The notes beneath the pieces were generated by a model, which searched no databases, was not told where the DNA came from, and saw only the letters and a list, made by a program, of their open reading frames with translations. Below, in pieces: positions 16,339 to 25,475 of a DNA stretch of 64,000 nt. The translations under genes were made by a program, and so were the position numbers. This DNA is from an uncultured Bacteroidales bacterium (lineage in GTDB: Bacteria > Bacteroidota > Bacteroidia > Bacteroidales > F082), in NCBI GenBank assembly GCA_905234275.1, contig CAJOHD010000003.1, positions 192,780 to 256,779 on the forward strand. The letters are read 5' to 3'. Numbering within the stretch: position 1 is the first letter of the stretch; the number at the start of each line of letters is the position of its first letter.

Positions 16339-18032
16339 CAAAAATCGTAATATTTTCTATCCAAACTTGTCCTGATGCCAAAACTGAAAATGAAATCGTT
16401 CTGAGTATCAAGACCTTCTGCTGCAAAATGACGATGTGTCACCTCTGCAAAAACATTCATGTTATAAGCAGGGTTAACAAGATATGACAAGATGACATCG
16501 TTCATCATTACCGTAGTCTTACGTCCTGTAAGCAGGAAATGCCCATCATACTGGTCATATCCATCAATCTGAATAGCTGTCGTATAGTCATTGTACACAT
16601 TATGACCGTAATTTGTCCAAACGTTGTTCTCCACATCCCAGTCATCACCGTACTGACCATAGTTAAGTTTATACTGGAAATACCAGCGGTTACGGTTGTA
16701 TTGCGCTCTTGCGACCATCTCCCAAAGGTTGCCGCCCCAAGGATGTGCCAACGGCTCGTTGTAATGGGCGTAGTTGTCTTCTCCAACAGCAATTTCATTG
16801 CCTTGTGGTGTATGAGAATACATGTAAGGTCTCACGATATTTCCTTCCAACTGCAAAAACAGGTTTTTCACACCAAAACAGTCATAACTTTTCACACCAA
16901 GTTGATACGATTGCTTATTTCCGGAATAACCTTTCATCGCTATGAATTTGTGGAATGTCATCTCATCGAGCACAAACTGACCATAGATGGTTGTGTGATT
17001 GCCGATGATATAGCTCATGTTGATGCCAAGCATTGCATTATCGGGCGATTTTCCAGCGTAATATTCTGCTGAACGCAAGAAGATTATCGGGTTAATGTAT
17101 TGAAAATCAAAGCCTCTTTTCATGTCAATTGTGGCATACGTAGTATCGTTAACCATCACCTGCTGGTGGGTTTGTGCAGCAGCCATCACAGCATCGAAAA
17201 AGCCGACATTCCATCGTTTTGTGATAGCGAAATCCAAATAATGAAACACAGCCCATTTGCGAGCGTAAGTGTTGTCGGCCATGATAGTATGGCGGTCGGT
17301 CAACTGGGCATACAAGCATGTGTACTGTATTCTCCAGAAATCGGCTTTCAATTTGAGATAAGGATAATTTGCCGAATTGTCCGACAGCATCATCGAGCGG
17401 TAGCCATCGCCTATGAAGTTTTTGCCATAGCCCAAGGTGGCATCGAACCATTTAACCGGTCGGTAAGCCAAATAAGCCGAAGCATTGGTAAAATCTCTTC
17501 CGTTTTCCTTGAAACGATTAGCAAAACCCTGTCCGGGCACAACACCGATTGTTGCGCAATAGTTTTCAATATATTCAGGAAAAACCGCCTGGTTTTCTTT
17601 GATGTTGGTGTAAAAAGCGAACTGTTTTCCTATCGTTCCCTTAATCTCAGCGCCTCTGGTGTTCACCCAAGTGGTCCGATGACCATCCGAGCCCAACTCA
17701 AAATCGATGTATGGGTTAATAGCCACATAATAGTTGTCGTCTCTCAGTCTGATGAAGTCGTCGTTTAACAACGAATTCAAGATGTAGTTTGCGAACTTGC
17801 CTTTCTTGTTAATCTGTATGCGATACAGCTCGTTGATGCTGTCGAGGTTAAGTATCCCGTCAAACATCGAATAGCTCCAGCCGCGCATGGCGGTATGGAA
17901 TAGATAATCCGAGCTGTAAGCAGCAGCCTGGACCTCCATCTCGTAGTCGTCGTTGAGAGGAATGAGGAGCTCCTGAGACTTCCCCAAAAAGCCGAGGAAC
18001 AAAAGGAAAACGATTACTAAAAGCTTTTTCAT
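16338..18032 (-). CDS. Wzi/RemB-like outer-membrane protein
   Basis: The protein (about 564 residues) begins MKKLLVIVFLLFLGFLGKSQ, a signal peptide, and is rich in alternating aromatic strands to the end, as expected for an outer-membrane beta-barrel. Segments such as GRDFTNASAYLAYRPVKW and GYGKNFIGDGYRSMMLSDN resemble the capsule-assembly Wzi / gliding RemB family of Bacteroidota. Its place at the head of a polysaccharide operon suggests it binds or helps assemble the surface glycan. The start chosen is the inner ATG at 18032, directly before the signal peptide; an ATG at 18053 would add seven residues. The stop overlaps the dehydratase start. Confidence 0.65.
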   Translation of the reverse strand: MKKLLVIVFLLFLGFLGKSQELLIPLNDDYEMEVQAAAYSSDYLFHTAMRGWSYSMFDGILNLDSINELYRIQINKKGKFANYILNSLLNDDFIRLRDDNYYVAINPYIDFELGSDGHRTTWVNTRGAEIKGTIGKQFAFYTNIKENQAVFPEYIENYCATIGVVPGQGFANRFKENGRDFTNASAYLAYRPVKWFDATLGYGKNFIGDGYRSMMLSDNSANYPYLKLKADFWRIQYTCLYAQLTDRHTIMADNTYARKWAVFHYLDFAITKRWNVGFFDAVMAAAQTHQQVMVNDTTYATIDMKRGFDFQYINPIIFLRSAEYYAGKSPDNAMLGINMSYIIGNHTTIYGQFVLDEMTFHKFIAMKGYSGNKQSYQLGVKSYDCFGVKNLFLQLEGNIVRPYMYSHTPQGNEIAVGEDNYAHYNEPLAHPWGGNLWEMVARAQYNRNRWYFQYKLNYGQYGDDWDVENNVWTNYGHNVYNDYTTAIQIDGYDQYDGHFLLTGRKTTVMMNDVILSYLVNPAYNMNVFAEVTHRHFAAEGLDTQNDFIFSFGIRTSLDRKYYDF

Positions 18033-18082
18033 ATTTATTTCAATTTTATTCATTAAATATTGTCATTTCGAGCTTGTTTCCC

Positions 18083-18185
18083 GTCATTTCGACCGACCGT
18101 AGTGAGCGGAGAAATCTCATACAAATTTGCAGCTCCTCTGTTTGAATGAGATTTCTCCACTACGCTTCGCTTCGGTCGAAATGAC
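18083..18185. repeat. Palindromic repeat (family A), paired inverted copies
   Basis: One copy of the motif gtcatttcgaccga...gagaaatctcat lies at 18083-18120 and its inverted copy at 18146-18185, separated by about 25 bases, so the RNA could form a long hairpin. A third partial copy follows at 18191-18215. The C-terminal codons of the O-antigen ligase run into this element. Related copies lie at 23026-23075 and inside tsaB at 31317-31353. Confidence 0.85.
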
Positions 18186-19604
18186 GGGAGTGCTTTGCTT
18201 CGGTCGAAATGACAGGGTAAACAGCAATGAGTTAAAGAAACAGAAGAAAATGATTCCCAGTTGCACTTCGAAAATCGATTCGAAAAGCGCGTTGAAGCCA
18301 ATCATCATTAAAAACGAGAAGTAGAGCATGTCGAACGTCTTCGTTTTTATCCAGAGCACCAGCGGAATCACGAAATAGGCAAGCAACAACAGCAATCCAA
18401 TGATTCCGATGCTTATCACTGTCTCAAAAAACATGTTGTGCGCATTGATTTCATTGTCAATGGCGTATCTAATAAACTGATATTCAACAAGATATGTCGA
18501 AACAACCTCCGGATCAACGCCTCGTTTTTCAGCCTCTTTCATCATGTCTCTGCGCATTGACTCTTCAGGCTCATACCATTGATTATCAATGACTTTATCG
18601 ATAATTTCAGCCATTTCCGGTGTAATCTTTTCAGTAATGTCGGCTTTATATCTATAGTAAGAAGCCATGGTTTCATCCGACCTGTCGCCAGTGCCCACAC
18701 CAAACAGCCAATTGTCAGTCAAAACCGACTTATATCCCTTGAATTGCACCAGTCTATGGTCAGAATTATGTTCTGAAGTGATGTTTGTGATGGTTTTCGT
18801 TATTCTCGCCACGCTCTGCGGGAAAGCCACGATGGCACAAGCCAATCCGAGTATGAAAATTCCACCCATTATCCAGCCCATTTTCTTCTTTTTCATGATG
18901 AAAGTGAGCCAAATCCATTGCAAAACGAAGGTCAAAACCATCCAGATCAAACCGGCACGCGACCTTACCAAAATGATACAAACAACAAGGATTATATACG
19001 CTATAATGTTGATAGTCTTTATCTTACGACTTTCATTTTCAAATATTCCAAGGAAACAAAACATTAAGCCGAGGCTGGCATACATTGATAAATAGCTATG
19101 ATGCACATAGTACCATTTCATCAGCTCCTGGTCGAAAAATCTTGCTGTTGTCTCGCCATTGAAAACCACGTCATAAACAGCATAAACCAGGTTCATCAGG
19201 AAAAACAAGATAGTGCCCAAAACCAGAGCGTTTCCTATAGCTTTCAGACGCTGTTTGGTCATATACGACATGTCGGAAAACAGGAAAATCATCGGGAAGA
19301 TCAGGAAACCGAGTTTTTTACTTACCTGCATCCAGCCAAACGATTGATTATCAGTGTATATCATACCGACAAGATACATCAGCCAAGTCATTGCGAAGAT
19401 GATATATGCCCATTTGAACTTCATCTGTTGCTCGTTGAGCTTAAATTTCTGGTCAAAAATGAGCTTTAAAACCGCACAAACCAGCAATGCCACCTCGCAA
19501 TATTGCGCTGCAAGCCAGCTAAACGGTATAGCAAAAGCCAAAAGCATCATTATCAAAAGCTCTGCTTTCTGAAACGGCCGTAATCCTTCAAAAACTTTCT
19601 TCAT
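18117..19604 (-). CDS. O-antigen ligase / Wzy-type polymerase family protein
   Basis: This 495-residue protein has about 12 membrane segments and a large periplasmic loop (about 270-390) as in the Wzy_C family (O-antigen ligases and polymerases). Since no other polymerase is present, it could polymerize the repeat unit or attach it to an acceptor. It is the first gene of the minus-strand operon. Its last 25 or so residues (containing PVISTEAKRSGEIS) are translated from the palindromic repeat at 18083-18215, so the natural C-terminus has probably been replaced by repeat-encoded sequence. Confidence 0.82.
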   Translation of the reverse strand: MKKVFEGLRPFQKAELLIMMLLAFAIPFSWLAAQYCEVALLVCAVLKLIFDQKFKLNEQQMKFKWAYIIFAMTWLMYLVGMIYTDNQSFGWMQVSKKLGFLIFPMIFLFSDMSYMTKQRLKAIGNALVLGTILFFLMNLVYAVYDVVFNGETTARFFDQELMKWYYVHHSYLSMYASLGLMFCFLGIFENESRKIKTINIIAYIILVVCIILVRSRAGLIWMVLTFVLQWIWLTFIMKKKKMGWIMGGIFILGLACAIVAFPQSVARITKTITNITSEHNSDHRLVQFKGYKSVLTDNWLFGVGTGDRSDETMASYYRYKADITEKITPEMAEIIDKVIDNQWYEPEESMRRDMMKEAEKRGVDPEVVSTYLVEYQFIRYAIDNEINAHNMFFETVISIGIIGLLLLLAYFVIPLVLWIKTKTFDMLYFSFLMMIGFNALFESIFEVQLGIIFFCFFNSLLFTLSFRPKQSTPVISTEAKRSGEISFKQRSCKFV

Positions 19605-19646
19605 TTTAACCTATTGATTATTATATAGTTACATTAGTAGGCAAAT

Positions 19647-19692
19647 AAAAAAGCCTTATTTCTACCAATTAGCAAAAATAAGACTTTTTTTT
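19647..19692 (-). terminator. Hairpin with U-tract (terminator after acyltransferase)
   Basis: On the minus strand AAAAGTCTTATTT pairs with AAATAAGGCTTTTTT across a loop of about 13 bases, and the T-rich end gives a U-tract. It lies between the acyltransferase stop (19721) and the start of the polysaccharide operon (19604). The sequence TATTTTTG at 19673-19680 (minus) inside it matches a -7 element, so terminator and operon promoter may overlap. Confidence 0.55.
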
Positions 19693-19720
19693 AAATAAAT
19701 ATAAATAATGTGAAAATTTC

Positions 19721-20983
19721 CTAAACTTGTTGTCGGATACCCGAATTGAGAAGCCATCTCCAGTCTGACATCCAAATTCTTAAAAATTCGTTAAAATCGA
19801 GGAAATAAACATAGCTGAAATACAAGAAAATCGTTCCCAAAACGGCGATTTCCCATGGCGCGAGGCAGAACAGCAAAGTCACTCCGATTATTGAAATCAA
19901 CGGATGCATTGCCACTTCAACTCCATAGTTGACAGTATTGCGGAAAGCATTGTCTTTCAATCCTTTAAGTATAAAATAAGCTATAATCCAAATCGGACAT
20001 GTCACCACAGCTGCGGCGAGATAGAGCGGCATTCCTAGCAGCACCAGCAAGGTTTTTAGCAAAGTCTTGCCAAAAGAAGGATTATTGGCGATAGTTCTTG
20101 TTGAAATTTTTGCTTCTTTTCTACGTTTCGTCAACTCTCTTACCCGCTCAAACTCCAGCTTGGCTTTCTCAGGCTCTTTCTCTTTAAATTCAAGGATTTC
20201 CGAGATTAATTTTTGATTGTTTTCAAGACGTTTTTTAAGCGAACTTGGACGTTTTTTGGTCCTTAGCTTAACCAATTCCCAGATGGCGTCGTAATCTTCG
20301 TCTTCGTCAGGAATAAATGAGATAAGCTTCGACATTCTCTCTCTAAGGAGCGCTTTTAACTCATTGAGTATCACTGCCTCATTTTCTTCTTCACGGCCTT
20401 TCATAAATTCCGTCACGTTGATTGGCTCGCCGTAAGTTATGACTATTGTTGAACGATAACGGAAATAATCGCCATATTCCAAGCCTACCGGCACGATAAA
20501 AACCGGTTTTTCATTTCCATACTGACGATTTGCGTCAAGTGCGATGTGGAAAATGCCTTTACTTAAAGGTCTTAACGAATGTTTCGTGCGATGTGTTGCC
20601 TCGGGAAACAGATACAACGGCACTTCGTCATGCATCACGTCGATGGCTTGGTCCATGGTGTCGCCATTCTTGTCGCGCACCGCCCCGATGCCGTCACGAA
20701 TCCTGAAAATCGGCAGGATACGCAACCAACGCAATATCTTGGCAGTCTTAGGATTTTGGAAGATATCGCCTCTTGCGATGAACACTTTTTTCTGACGCGA
20801 TGTCGCAAGAATCACCATGGCATCCATCAATGTGTTGCAGTGGTTAGAGCCGAACACGCATGCGCCTTCCAGAATATTTTCCTTCCCGACTATCTGAAAC
20901 CTCCGAAAGCCTCGGAAAGTATGATGATCCACGTATGGTCTTAATAACGAATACAGCCAATTGTCATCTTGTATCTTGCCCAT
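19721..20983 (-). CDS. PlsC-like glycerolipid acyltransferase
   Basis: The protein (about 420 residues, start MGKIQDDNWLYSLLRPYVDH at 20983) has the acyltransferase motif FGSNHCNTLMDA, with a His and Asp five residues apart as in the long eukaryote-like glycerolipid acyltransferases, and a second motif LFPEATHRTKHSLRPLSKG. Two or three hydrophobic segments lie after residue 310, anchoring it in the inner membrane. It should acylate (lyso)phosphatidate or a related lipid. The start eight codons downstream of the first ATG is preferred because it begins the conserved region and lies below the promoter at 21005-21034. Confidence 0.8.
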   Translation of the reverse strand: MGKIQDDNWLYSLLRPYVDHHTFRGFRRFQIVGKENILEGACVFGSNHCNTLMDAMVILATSRQKKVFIARGDIFQNPKTAKILRWLRILPIFRIRDGIGAVRDKNGDTMDQAIDVMHDEVPLYLFPEATHRTKHSLRPLSKGIFHIALDANRQYGNEKPVFIVPVGLEYGDYFRYRSTIVITYGEPINVTEFMKGREEENEAVILNELKALLRERMSKLISFIPDEDEDYDAIWELVKLRTKKRPSSLKKRLENNQKLISEILEFKEKEPEKAKLEFERVRELTKRRKEAKISTRTIANNPSFGKTLLKTLLVLLGMPLYLAAAVVTCPIWIIAYFILKGLKDNAFRNTVNYGVEVAMHPLISIIGVTLLFCLAPWEIAVLGTIFLYFSYVYFLDFNEFLRIWMSDWRWLLNSGIRQQV

Positions 20984-21004
20984 TTTCTCTTTGTTTTGAA
21001 AGCA

Positions 21005-21034
21005 CAAATTTACAAAAATTTAGTCAATTACAAA
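21005..21034 (-). promoter_or_regulatory. Promoter for the acyltransferase gene
   Basis: On the minus strand TTTG (21031-21034) is followed after 18 bases by TAAATTTG (21005-21012), a good match to the Bacteroidota -33/-7 pattern, 22 bases upstream of the ATG at 20983. It overlaps the divergent promoter of the FMN-binding gene. Confidence 0.6.
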
Positions 21035-21050
21035 TAATTTTGTAATTTTG
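21019..21050 (+). promoter_or_regulatory. Promoter for the FMN-binding gene
   Basis: TAATTTTG (21043-21050) matches the TAnnTTTG -7 element, with TTTA 20 bases upstream (21019-21022) as a near-consensus -33. The leader that follows contains the tandem octamers at 21082-21113. Confidence 0.55.
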
Positions 21051-21081
21051 CTCCCGTCAAAACAGCACTTAAGCTGCTAAA

Positions 21082-21113
21082 CTATTAAGCTATTAAGCTA
21101 TTAAACTATTAAA
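21082..21113 (+). repeat. Octamer tandem repeat in the leader of the FMN-binding gene
   Basis: Four copies of ctattaag/ctattaaa stand head to tail and end 5 bases before the ATG at 21119. Copy-number change would alter the spacing between promoter and start codon. Confidence 0.75.
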
Positions 21114-21118
21114 CTAAT

Positions 21119-21616
21119 ATGAAAACTATCAAAATTTTAAATTACATCTTCGTTGCCGCCCTCGGCTTTTTCGCTGTGATGTTCGGCATTGACCGTTTCG
21201 GAAACAACAATGAATATCAGACTTCCAAGGTAACTCTTTACACTGAGGAGTATTGTCAGGATATCGTTGGTTTTAACGACATTATCCCATTGGAAATCAA
21301 TATGGTAGATGGTAAAATTGCCAATATCAACATTCTTGACAACAAAGAAACTCCTCGTTTCCTCCAAAAAGTCACTGATGAAGAACTCGTTGAAAATTTC
21401 TATGGTCTGACTCCAGAAGAGGCTATAAATCTTGATATTGATGCCGTGAGTGGTGCCACATATAGCTCAAACGCCATCATCAAATCGGTGAAAACCCGTA
21501 TGGAAATCTACGAAAAAGAGATGAGCCCAAGTCCTTGGACATGGCAGTTGTTCGGCATCATCGGATGTGCCGTAGTGCTCTGCATTCTTAGCATTTGCAG
21601 AAGAAAACTTGATTAA
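21119..21616 (+). CDS. FMN-binding domain membrane protein
   Basis: This 165-residue protein has an N-terminal membrane segment (about 8-24), a periplasmic FMN-binding domain ending in DIDAVSGATYSSNAIIKSV, and a C-terminal membrane segment (about 140-158). The S-G-A-T motif near residue 112 is the covalent FMN attachment site of the RnfG/NqrC FMN-bind family. It is too short for RnfG or NqrC and has no Rnf/Nqr neighbours, so it is a stand-alone flavoprotein, probably an electron carrier in the envelope. Its 3' end meets the barrel gene convergently with a 4-base overlap. Confidence 0.8.
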   Translation: MKTIKILNYIFVAALGFFAVMFGIDRFGNNNEYQTSKVTLYTEEYCQDIVGFNDIIPLEINMVDGKIANINILDNKETPRFLQKVTDEELVENFYGLTPEEAINLDIDAVSGATYSSNAIIKSVKTRMEIYEKEMSPSPWTWQLFGIIGCAVVLCILSICRRKLD

Positions 21617-23010
21617 AAAGTATAATTAAACCCAATGTAAGCCTTCATGCCTTCACCATCAAGTTTGTTGAAGGCTTTGGCGAATTCTGCAGACACGACA
21701 AAGTTTTTGTTCATGATGAGTTTCAAGCCACATCCAGCTGAGGTGTGGAGACTCTCGTCTTTGCCGCTGTAAAACAGGTCGTATTCTTCTTCGGTCTCGA
21801 AGGTGAGATGGTCTTTCATGAGTTCCATTGCCGCTTTCTGTTCTTCAAGACGGAAGGTCTGAGTTACCATACCAGCGTCGAACATAGGGTTCAAAGCGAC
21901 ACACCAGTTCTGGTTGATAAACTTGAAATTAGCGATTCTCCAGCGCAGCTCCACATTCATCCAAGCCACTCCCTGACCGATAACGCTGTTTCTCTTGATG
22001 CCTCGTCCGGTAGTGGAGCCACCGTATGATTCGGTGTATATCTTCTTGTAAAACATCAGGTTAGTGTTCATCATCGCATAGTATGGGATGTCGCCTGCTA
22101 TCACATTCTGAGCGCCCAAACGATAGCAGAATGTGAGTTTGTCGCTAACCACTGGAATATAATGATGGAACACTCCGGTAAATGTCATGTGTCCATAATT
22201 GTGATTGTCAACAAAATCTGGCGCCGCCATTAATGTAGCTTCAAAATATATGCCTCTTGTCGGGTCGTTTTCAAGGTCTTTCGAATCGTAGATAATGCCA
22301 GCCTTAAACTCCGTCACGTTGCCTTCCTCCTCATCGAAACGAATAAGGTTTGCAAATCTATATAATGAAAACAAAGTGTATTGATCATCATATTTTTTGA
22401 GGCTCAGACTTTTGTTATTGTAATGATAATAGGCAAATCCAAGTCCATAATACAGATTATTCACGTTTCCAATCTGTTGCTGCATACTGATAACCGCACG
22501 AAACTGGCGTCTGTCCATATCGTAAAAACCGCTTTCACTCATGCCTGGCTCGGTGACAATACCAGGTTCATAATCAGTAAATACCGTATTGTGATTTATC
22601 ATCACAGCCACATCTTTGTAATATGGTGCAGCATAGCCGTTGAAGCCGTAAAACTCGAACTTCTTGTCGACAAAATAACCCAAATCCACAAAGAGTTTGC
22701 CTCTTGGGATAACATTATTCCAATAAGAATAAGTGCGGAATATGCTGGAACCTTTGGTATATGCCGAGACTTCAAAGTTTATCTTGAAATCATAGCCCGG
22801 ATATTTCGAGCCATCGCCATAGTTGAAAATATCAACGCATGCACCATACTGGAATCCCAAATCGCTATTATATCCCACCACTGGCAGCGGTCCGAAGTTC
22901 CAGCCTTTCTTGATGATTTCACCATTCTCGTTGAGAGTCTTGCCGTTGTCCTGAGCTATCAAACTAAAGGACATCACCAAAACAATAATTGTAAAAAATA
23001 ACTTTTTCAT
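21613..23010 (-). CDS. BamA/TamA-family outer-membrane barrel protein
   Basis: This 465-residue protein has a signal peptide (MKKLFFTIIVLVMSFSLIAQ), then alternating aromatic strands to a C-terminal F (YIGFNYTF), the outer-membrane barrel signature. GPLPVVGYNSDLGFQYGA and the late R-G-x-x-R-N segment (TTGRGIKRNSVIG) resemble the 16-strand barrel of Omp85/BamA-like proteins. No POTRA domains are visible, so it is a barrel-only member, common in Bacteroidota, of unknown cargo or role. Between its start and rsmI lies a repeat-rich gap. Confidence 0.72.
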   Translation of the reverse strand: MKKLFFTIIVLVMSFSLIAQDNGKTLNENGEIIKKGWNFGPLPVVGYNSDLGFQYGACVDIFNYGDGSKYPGYDFKINFEVSAYTKGSSIFRTYSYWNNVIPRGKLFVDLGYFVDKKFEFYGFNGYAAPYYKDVAVMINHNTVFTDYEPGIVTEPGMSESGFYDMDRRQFRAVISMQQQIGNVNNLYYGLGFAYYHYNNKSLSLKKYDDQYTLFSLYRFANLIRFDEEEGNVTEFKAGIIYDSKDLENDPTRGIYFEATLMAAPDFVDNHNYGHMTFTGVFHHYIPVVSDKLTFCYRLGAQNVIAGDIPYYAMMNTNLMFYKKIYTESYGGSTTGRGIKRNSVIGQGVAWMNVELRWRIANFKFINQNWCVALNPMFDAGMVTQTFRLEEQKAAMELMKDHLTFETEEEYDLFYSGKDESLHTSAGCGLKLIMNKNFVVSAEFAKAFNKLDGEGMKAYIGFNYTF

Positions 23011-23025
23011 TTTTCATCATTTTTC

Positions 23026-23075
23026 GTCATTTCGAGCGAAACGGAGTGGAGTCGAGAAATCTCAGTCGAAATGAC
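23026..23075. repeat. Palindromic repeat (family A), intergenic copy
   Basis: The element begins gtcatttcgagcgaa, contains gagaaatctcag and closes with tcgaaatgac, so its ends are inverted repeats. It is a compact version of the element at 18083-18185. Downstream the phrase gtatctaaaagtc occurs twice (23081 and 23141). Confidence 0.8.
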
Positions 23076-23184
23076 GGTTTGTATCTAAAAGTCGAATTTT
23101 TAATAATTTCATCACAAATAGACGATTTTCGTCACAAAACAGTATCTAAAAGTCCAAACTCCCAACTCTGTTATCTGTTATCTA

Positions 23185-23871
23185 TTATCTGTTATCTTTA
23201 CTCTCTACTCCTTCTAAAACAATTACAATCTCCCCCTTAACCTCTTTCTCTTTAAAATACCTTATCACCTCCTCCAGCGTTCCTCTCACGTTTTCCTCAT
23301 GAATCTTCGTCAGCTCGCGAGCCACAGAGACCTTACGGTCAGGACCAGCAACCTCTGCGAGTTGTTCTAATGTTTTCACCAGTCGGAACGGCGACTCGTA
23401 AAGAATCGTAGTATATTCATTATCAACGATTTGCTTGATCTTTGTTTGGCGACCTTTCTTATGCGGCAGGAATCCTTCGAAAATGAAATGATCGGCTGCC
23501 AGACCTGAATTTACCAAGGCAGGGACAAAAGCTGTGGCACCAGGCAAACACTCCACTTCCACACCGCGTTTAATGCATTCACGCACAAGCATGAAGCCTG
23601 GGTCGGAGATAGCCGGAGTGCCGGCATCAGTGACCAAAGCCATGCGCTCGCCATTAGCAATACGCTCAGCAATACGCTCAACGACAACATGTTCGTTGTT
23701 CAGATGAAACGCCTGCATCGGCTTGCTTATCTCATAGTGTTTCAATAAGTTACCGCTTGTACGGGTGTCTTCGGCAAGAATCACATCCACCTCTTCGCGC
23801 AGCACACGCAACGCTCGCAGAGTGATGTCCTCAAGGTTACCAATTGGTGTTGGAACTAAAAATAATTTCAT
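23185..23871 (-). CDS. rsmI: 16S rRNA (cytidine-1402-2'-O)-methyltransferase RsmI
   Basis: This 228-residue tetrapyrrole-methylase-fold enzyme has LFLVPTPIGNLEDITLRALR at the N-terminus, LAEDTRTSGNLLKHY, LVTDAGTPAISDPGF and LPGATAFVPALVNSG, all standard RsmI motifs. It uses S-adenosylmethionine to methylate C1402 in the decoding centre of 16S rRNA. The final codons (ESKDNR) run into a tandem ataacagataatag-like repeat, so the extreme C-terminus is probably repeat-derived. Its ATG overlaps the stop of the upstream acidic-linker gene by 4 bases, so the two are probably translated together. Confidence 0.93.
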   Translation of the reverse strand: MKLFLVPTPIGNLEDITLRALRVLREEVDVILAEDTRTSGNLLKHYEISKPMQAFHLNNEHVVVERIAERIANGERMALVTDAGTPAISDPGFMLVRECIKRGVEVECLPGATAFVPALVNSGLAADHFIFEGFLPHKKGRQTKIKQIVDNEYTTILYESPFRLVKTLEQLAEVAGPDRKVSVARELTKIHEENVRGTLEEVIRYFKEKEVKGEIVIVLEGVESKDNR

Positions 23872-24683
23872 ACGAATCTTCTCTCAACAAGGTCGTTAAG
23901 CATCTTATATGACTGACACTCAGTATCCCACTGAAGTTCAATTTGCAGTTCACTCATATAGACTCTCGCACCTGACAAAGTCGGGAAGTCGTTCAAGGCA
24001 TCGATAGATTTGTTGTAACGGTCCACAGAACCATTGAACAAATCATTGATAATCATTACCTTATCATTGATACCCAATGCTAATCTGATATCGTCAACAT
24101 GAGCGCGAGTAAACCTGGCTGCAAGACTGTTATCTTCAGGCTCTTTGACAACCGGTTCAACATGAAACGCCTCGTCGTCCTCGTCTTCCCAATCCTCATC
24201 ATCTTCGTCTTCAGCAAGGATTTCGTTGTTTTCATTATCATCAACAGGCAATACATGTATTGCCTCTACAGCCTGTTCCTCCATCTCCTCCTCTTTATCC
24301 TCATTATCCTCTTTATCCACCTTATCCTTCTTATCCTCTTTATCCTCTATATCCTCGTCGCTATCATCAGCGAGCGCATCACCATCCACCCCTACAGCAG
24401 GTGTCTCAATTTCAAACTCCACGTCACGGTTGATTAACTCGCCACCTTCATTGATTTCTGTGCTTACCGGTTCTTGCTCTACAACTTCTTTTGCAACCTT
24501 ATCTGATTGATAATCACAGAGTAACTCATAAAATTCGCGTGTGCGTTCCATCATGATGTCGAGGTCGAGACGGCTCATCTCACGGTCGTTGCGATACATG
24601 TAATCAACCTGGACCATCATGCGGCCGAGCAAACGCTTCATTTCCAGCACGATATTATTTTCTGAATTTTTTTGTGTTTCCAT
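23868..24683 (-). CDS. Uncharacterized protein with acidic repeat linker
   Basis: This 271-residue protein is not recognized. The first about 70 residues are a predicted helical segment ([20 protein letters not shown]). Residues about 100-185 are extremely acidic and include a D-K-E-D-type run encoded by imperfect tandem repeats. The C-terminal about 80 residues form a compact helical region ([39 protein letters not shown]) like that of small conserved Bacteroidota proteins. It overlaps rsmI by 4 bases and is divergent from tdk. No function can be given. Confidence 0.75.
   Translation of the reverse strand: METQKNSENNIVLEMKRLLGRMMVQVDYMYRNDREMSRLDLDIMMERTREFYELLCDYQSDKVAKEVVEQEPVSTEINEGGELINRDVEFEIETPAVGVDGDALADDSDEDIEDKEDKKDKVDKEDNEDKEEEMEEQAVEAIHVLPVDDNENNEILAEDEDDEDWEDEDDEAFHVEPVVKEPEDNSLAARFTRAHVDDIRLALGINDKVMIINDLFNGSVDRYNKSIDALNDFPTLSGARVYMSELQIELQWDTECQSYKMLNDLVERRFV
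24286..24356. repeat. Imperfect 9-bp repeats coding an acidic linker
   Basis: Variants of tcctctttatcc repeat about seven times inside the upstream partner of rsmI. Because the unit is close to nine bases the reading frame is kept, giving alternating D-K-E-D-type residues. Confidence 0.7.
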
Positions 24684-24697
24684 AACGAATATTTTAA

Positions 24698-24705
24698 TAT
24701 TTTTG
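24698..24705 (+). promoter_or_regulatory. -7 element upstream of tdk
   Basis: TATTTTTG matches TAnnTTTG and lies 38 bases before the tdk ATG at 24744. A TTTG at 24671-24674 could be the -33 element, but the 23-base spacing is longer than usual. Confidence 0.45.
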
Positions 24706-24743
24706 TAGTCAACAAAATTATAAAAAAATTAAATACGTCGGAT

Positions 24744-25334
24744 ATGTTTCTCGAAAAAGATTCTCATAATAAGTCACAGGGATGGATTGAGGTGGTGTGT
24801 GGCTCAATGTTTTCAGGCAAAACCGAAGAGTTGATTCGTCGTCTTAACCGTGCCAGAATCGCCAAGTTAAGAGTCGAAATCTTCAAGCCGGGAATCGACA
24901 CGAGATATTCTGAAGAAGACGTTGTTTCGCATAATTCAAACGCTCTGCATTCCATTCCGGTGGAAAACGCGCAGCAGATTCTCTTCTATTCTAACGAGTG
25001 CGATGTGATCGGCATTGACGAGGCACAGTTTTTCGGAAATGAGCTTATTGATGTATGTCAACAGCTTGCTAATCAAGGGATTAGAGTTATCATTGCGGGT
25101 CTCGACATGGACTTCATGGGCAAGCCTTTCGGTCCGATGCCACAGCTCATGGCGATAGCTGAAGACGTTACCAAGGTGCACGCCATCTGCATGCGCTGCG
25201 GAAGCTTGGCGCAGTTTTCGCACCGTACAATTGCAGGCGACAAACTCGTGGTTTTGGGCGAGACCGAAAGCTATGAGCCGCTTTGCCGCGAGTGCTACAA
25301 CAAAGCCATGGCTGAAAAAGCCAAAGAACAGTAA
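24744..25334 (+). CDS. tdk: Thymidine kinase
   Basis: The protein (196 residues from the ATG at 24744) has the P-loop [15 protein letters not shown], the Walker-B-like DEAQFF near residue 95, and four zinc-ligand cysteines in CMRCG and CRECY near the C-terminus, as in type II (human TK1-like) thymidine kinases. It phosphorylates thymidine with ATP in the salvage pathway. An in-frame ATG 24 codons upstream gives an unconserved extension that spans the promoter, so the inner ATG is preferred. Confidence 0.93.
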   Translation: MFLEKDSHNKSQGWIEVVCGSMFSGKTEELIRRLNRARIAKLRVEIFKPGIDTRYSEEDVVSHNSNALHSIPVENAQQILFYSNECDVIGIDEAQFFGNELIDVCQQLANQGIRVIIAGLDMDFMGKPFGPMPQLMAIAEDVTKVHAICMRCGSLAQFSHRTIAGDKLVVLGETESYEPLCRECYNKAMAEKAKEQ

Positions 25335-25381
25335 TAAAAAGAACACAGATTAAACGGATTTACACGGATATTATACCCCTA

Positions 25382-25449
25382 ATCTCACGAATTCTCACGA
25401 ATAAATAATTTTGCGGAAGAACAAATTCGTGTAAATTCGTGCGATTCGT
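25382..25449. repeat. Intergenic inverted repeat (attcgtg type)
   Basis: The arms aatctcacgaattctcacgaa (25381-25401) and attcgtgtaaattcgtgcgat (about 25426-25447) are inverted copies with about two mismatches. The loop holds a TAATTTTG promoter-like box (25406-25413). It lies between tdk and the macroglobulin gene, where no gene is seen. It is a further type of short dispersed element. Confidence 0.7.
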
Positions 25450-25475
25450 GGTCGAAAAGAAATAATCATATTGCT

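Noticed and set aside
619..19604. UpxY-type antiterminator control of the polysaccharide operon
   Set aside because: No NusG-like gene stands at the operon head. Only a hairpin/promoter-like sequence (19647-19692) is present.
21082..21113. Tandem repeats as a CRISPR array
   Set aside because: Units are 8 bp with no spacers and no cas genes nearby. The same holds for the other short tandem repeats in the window.
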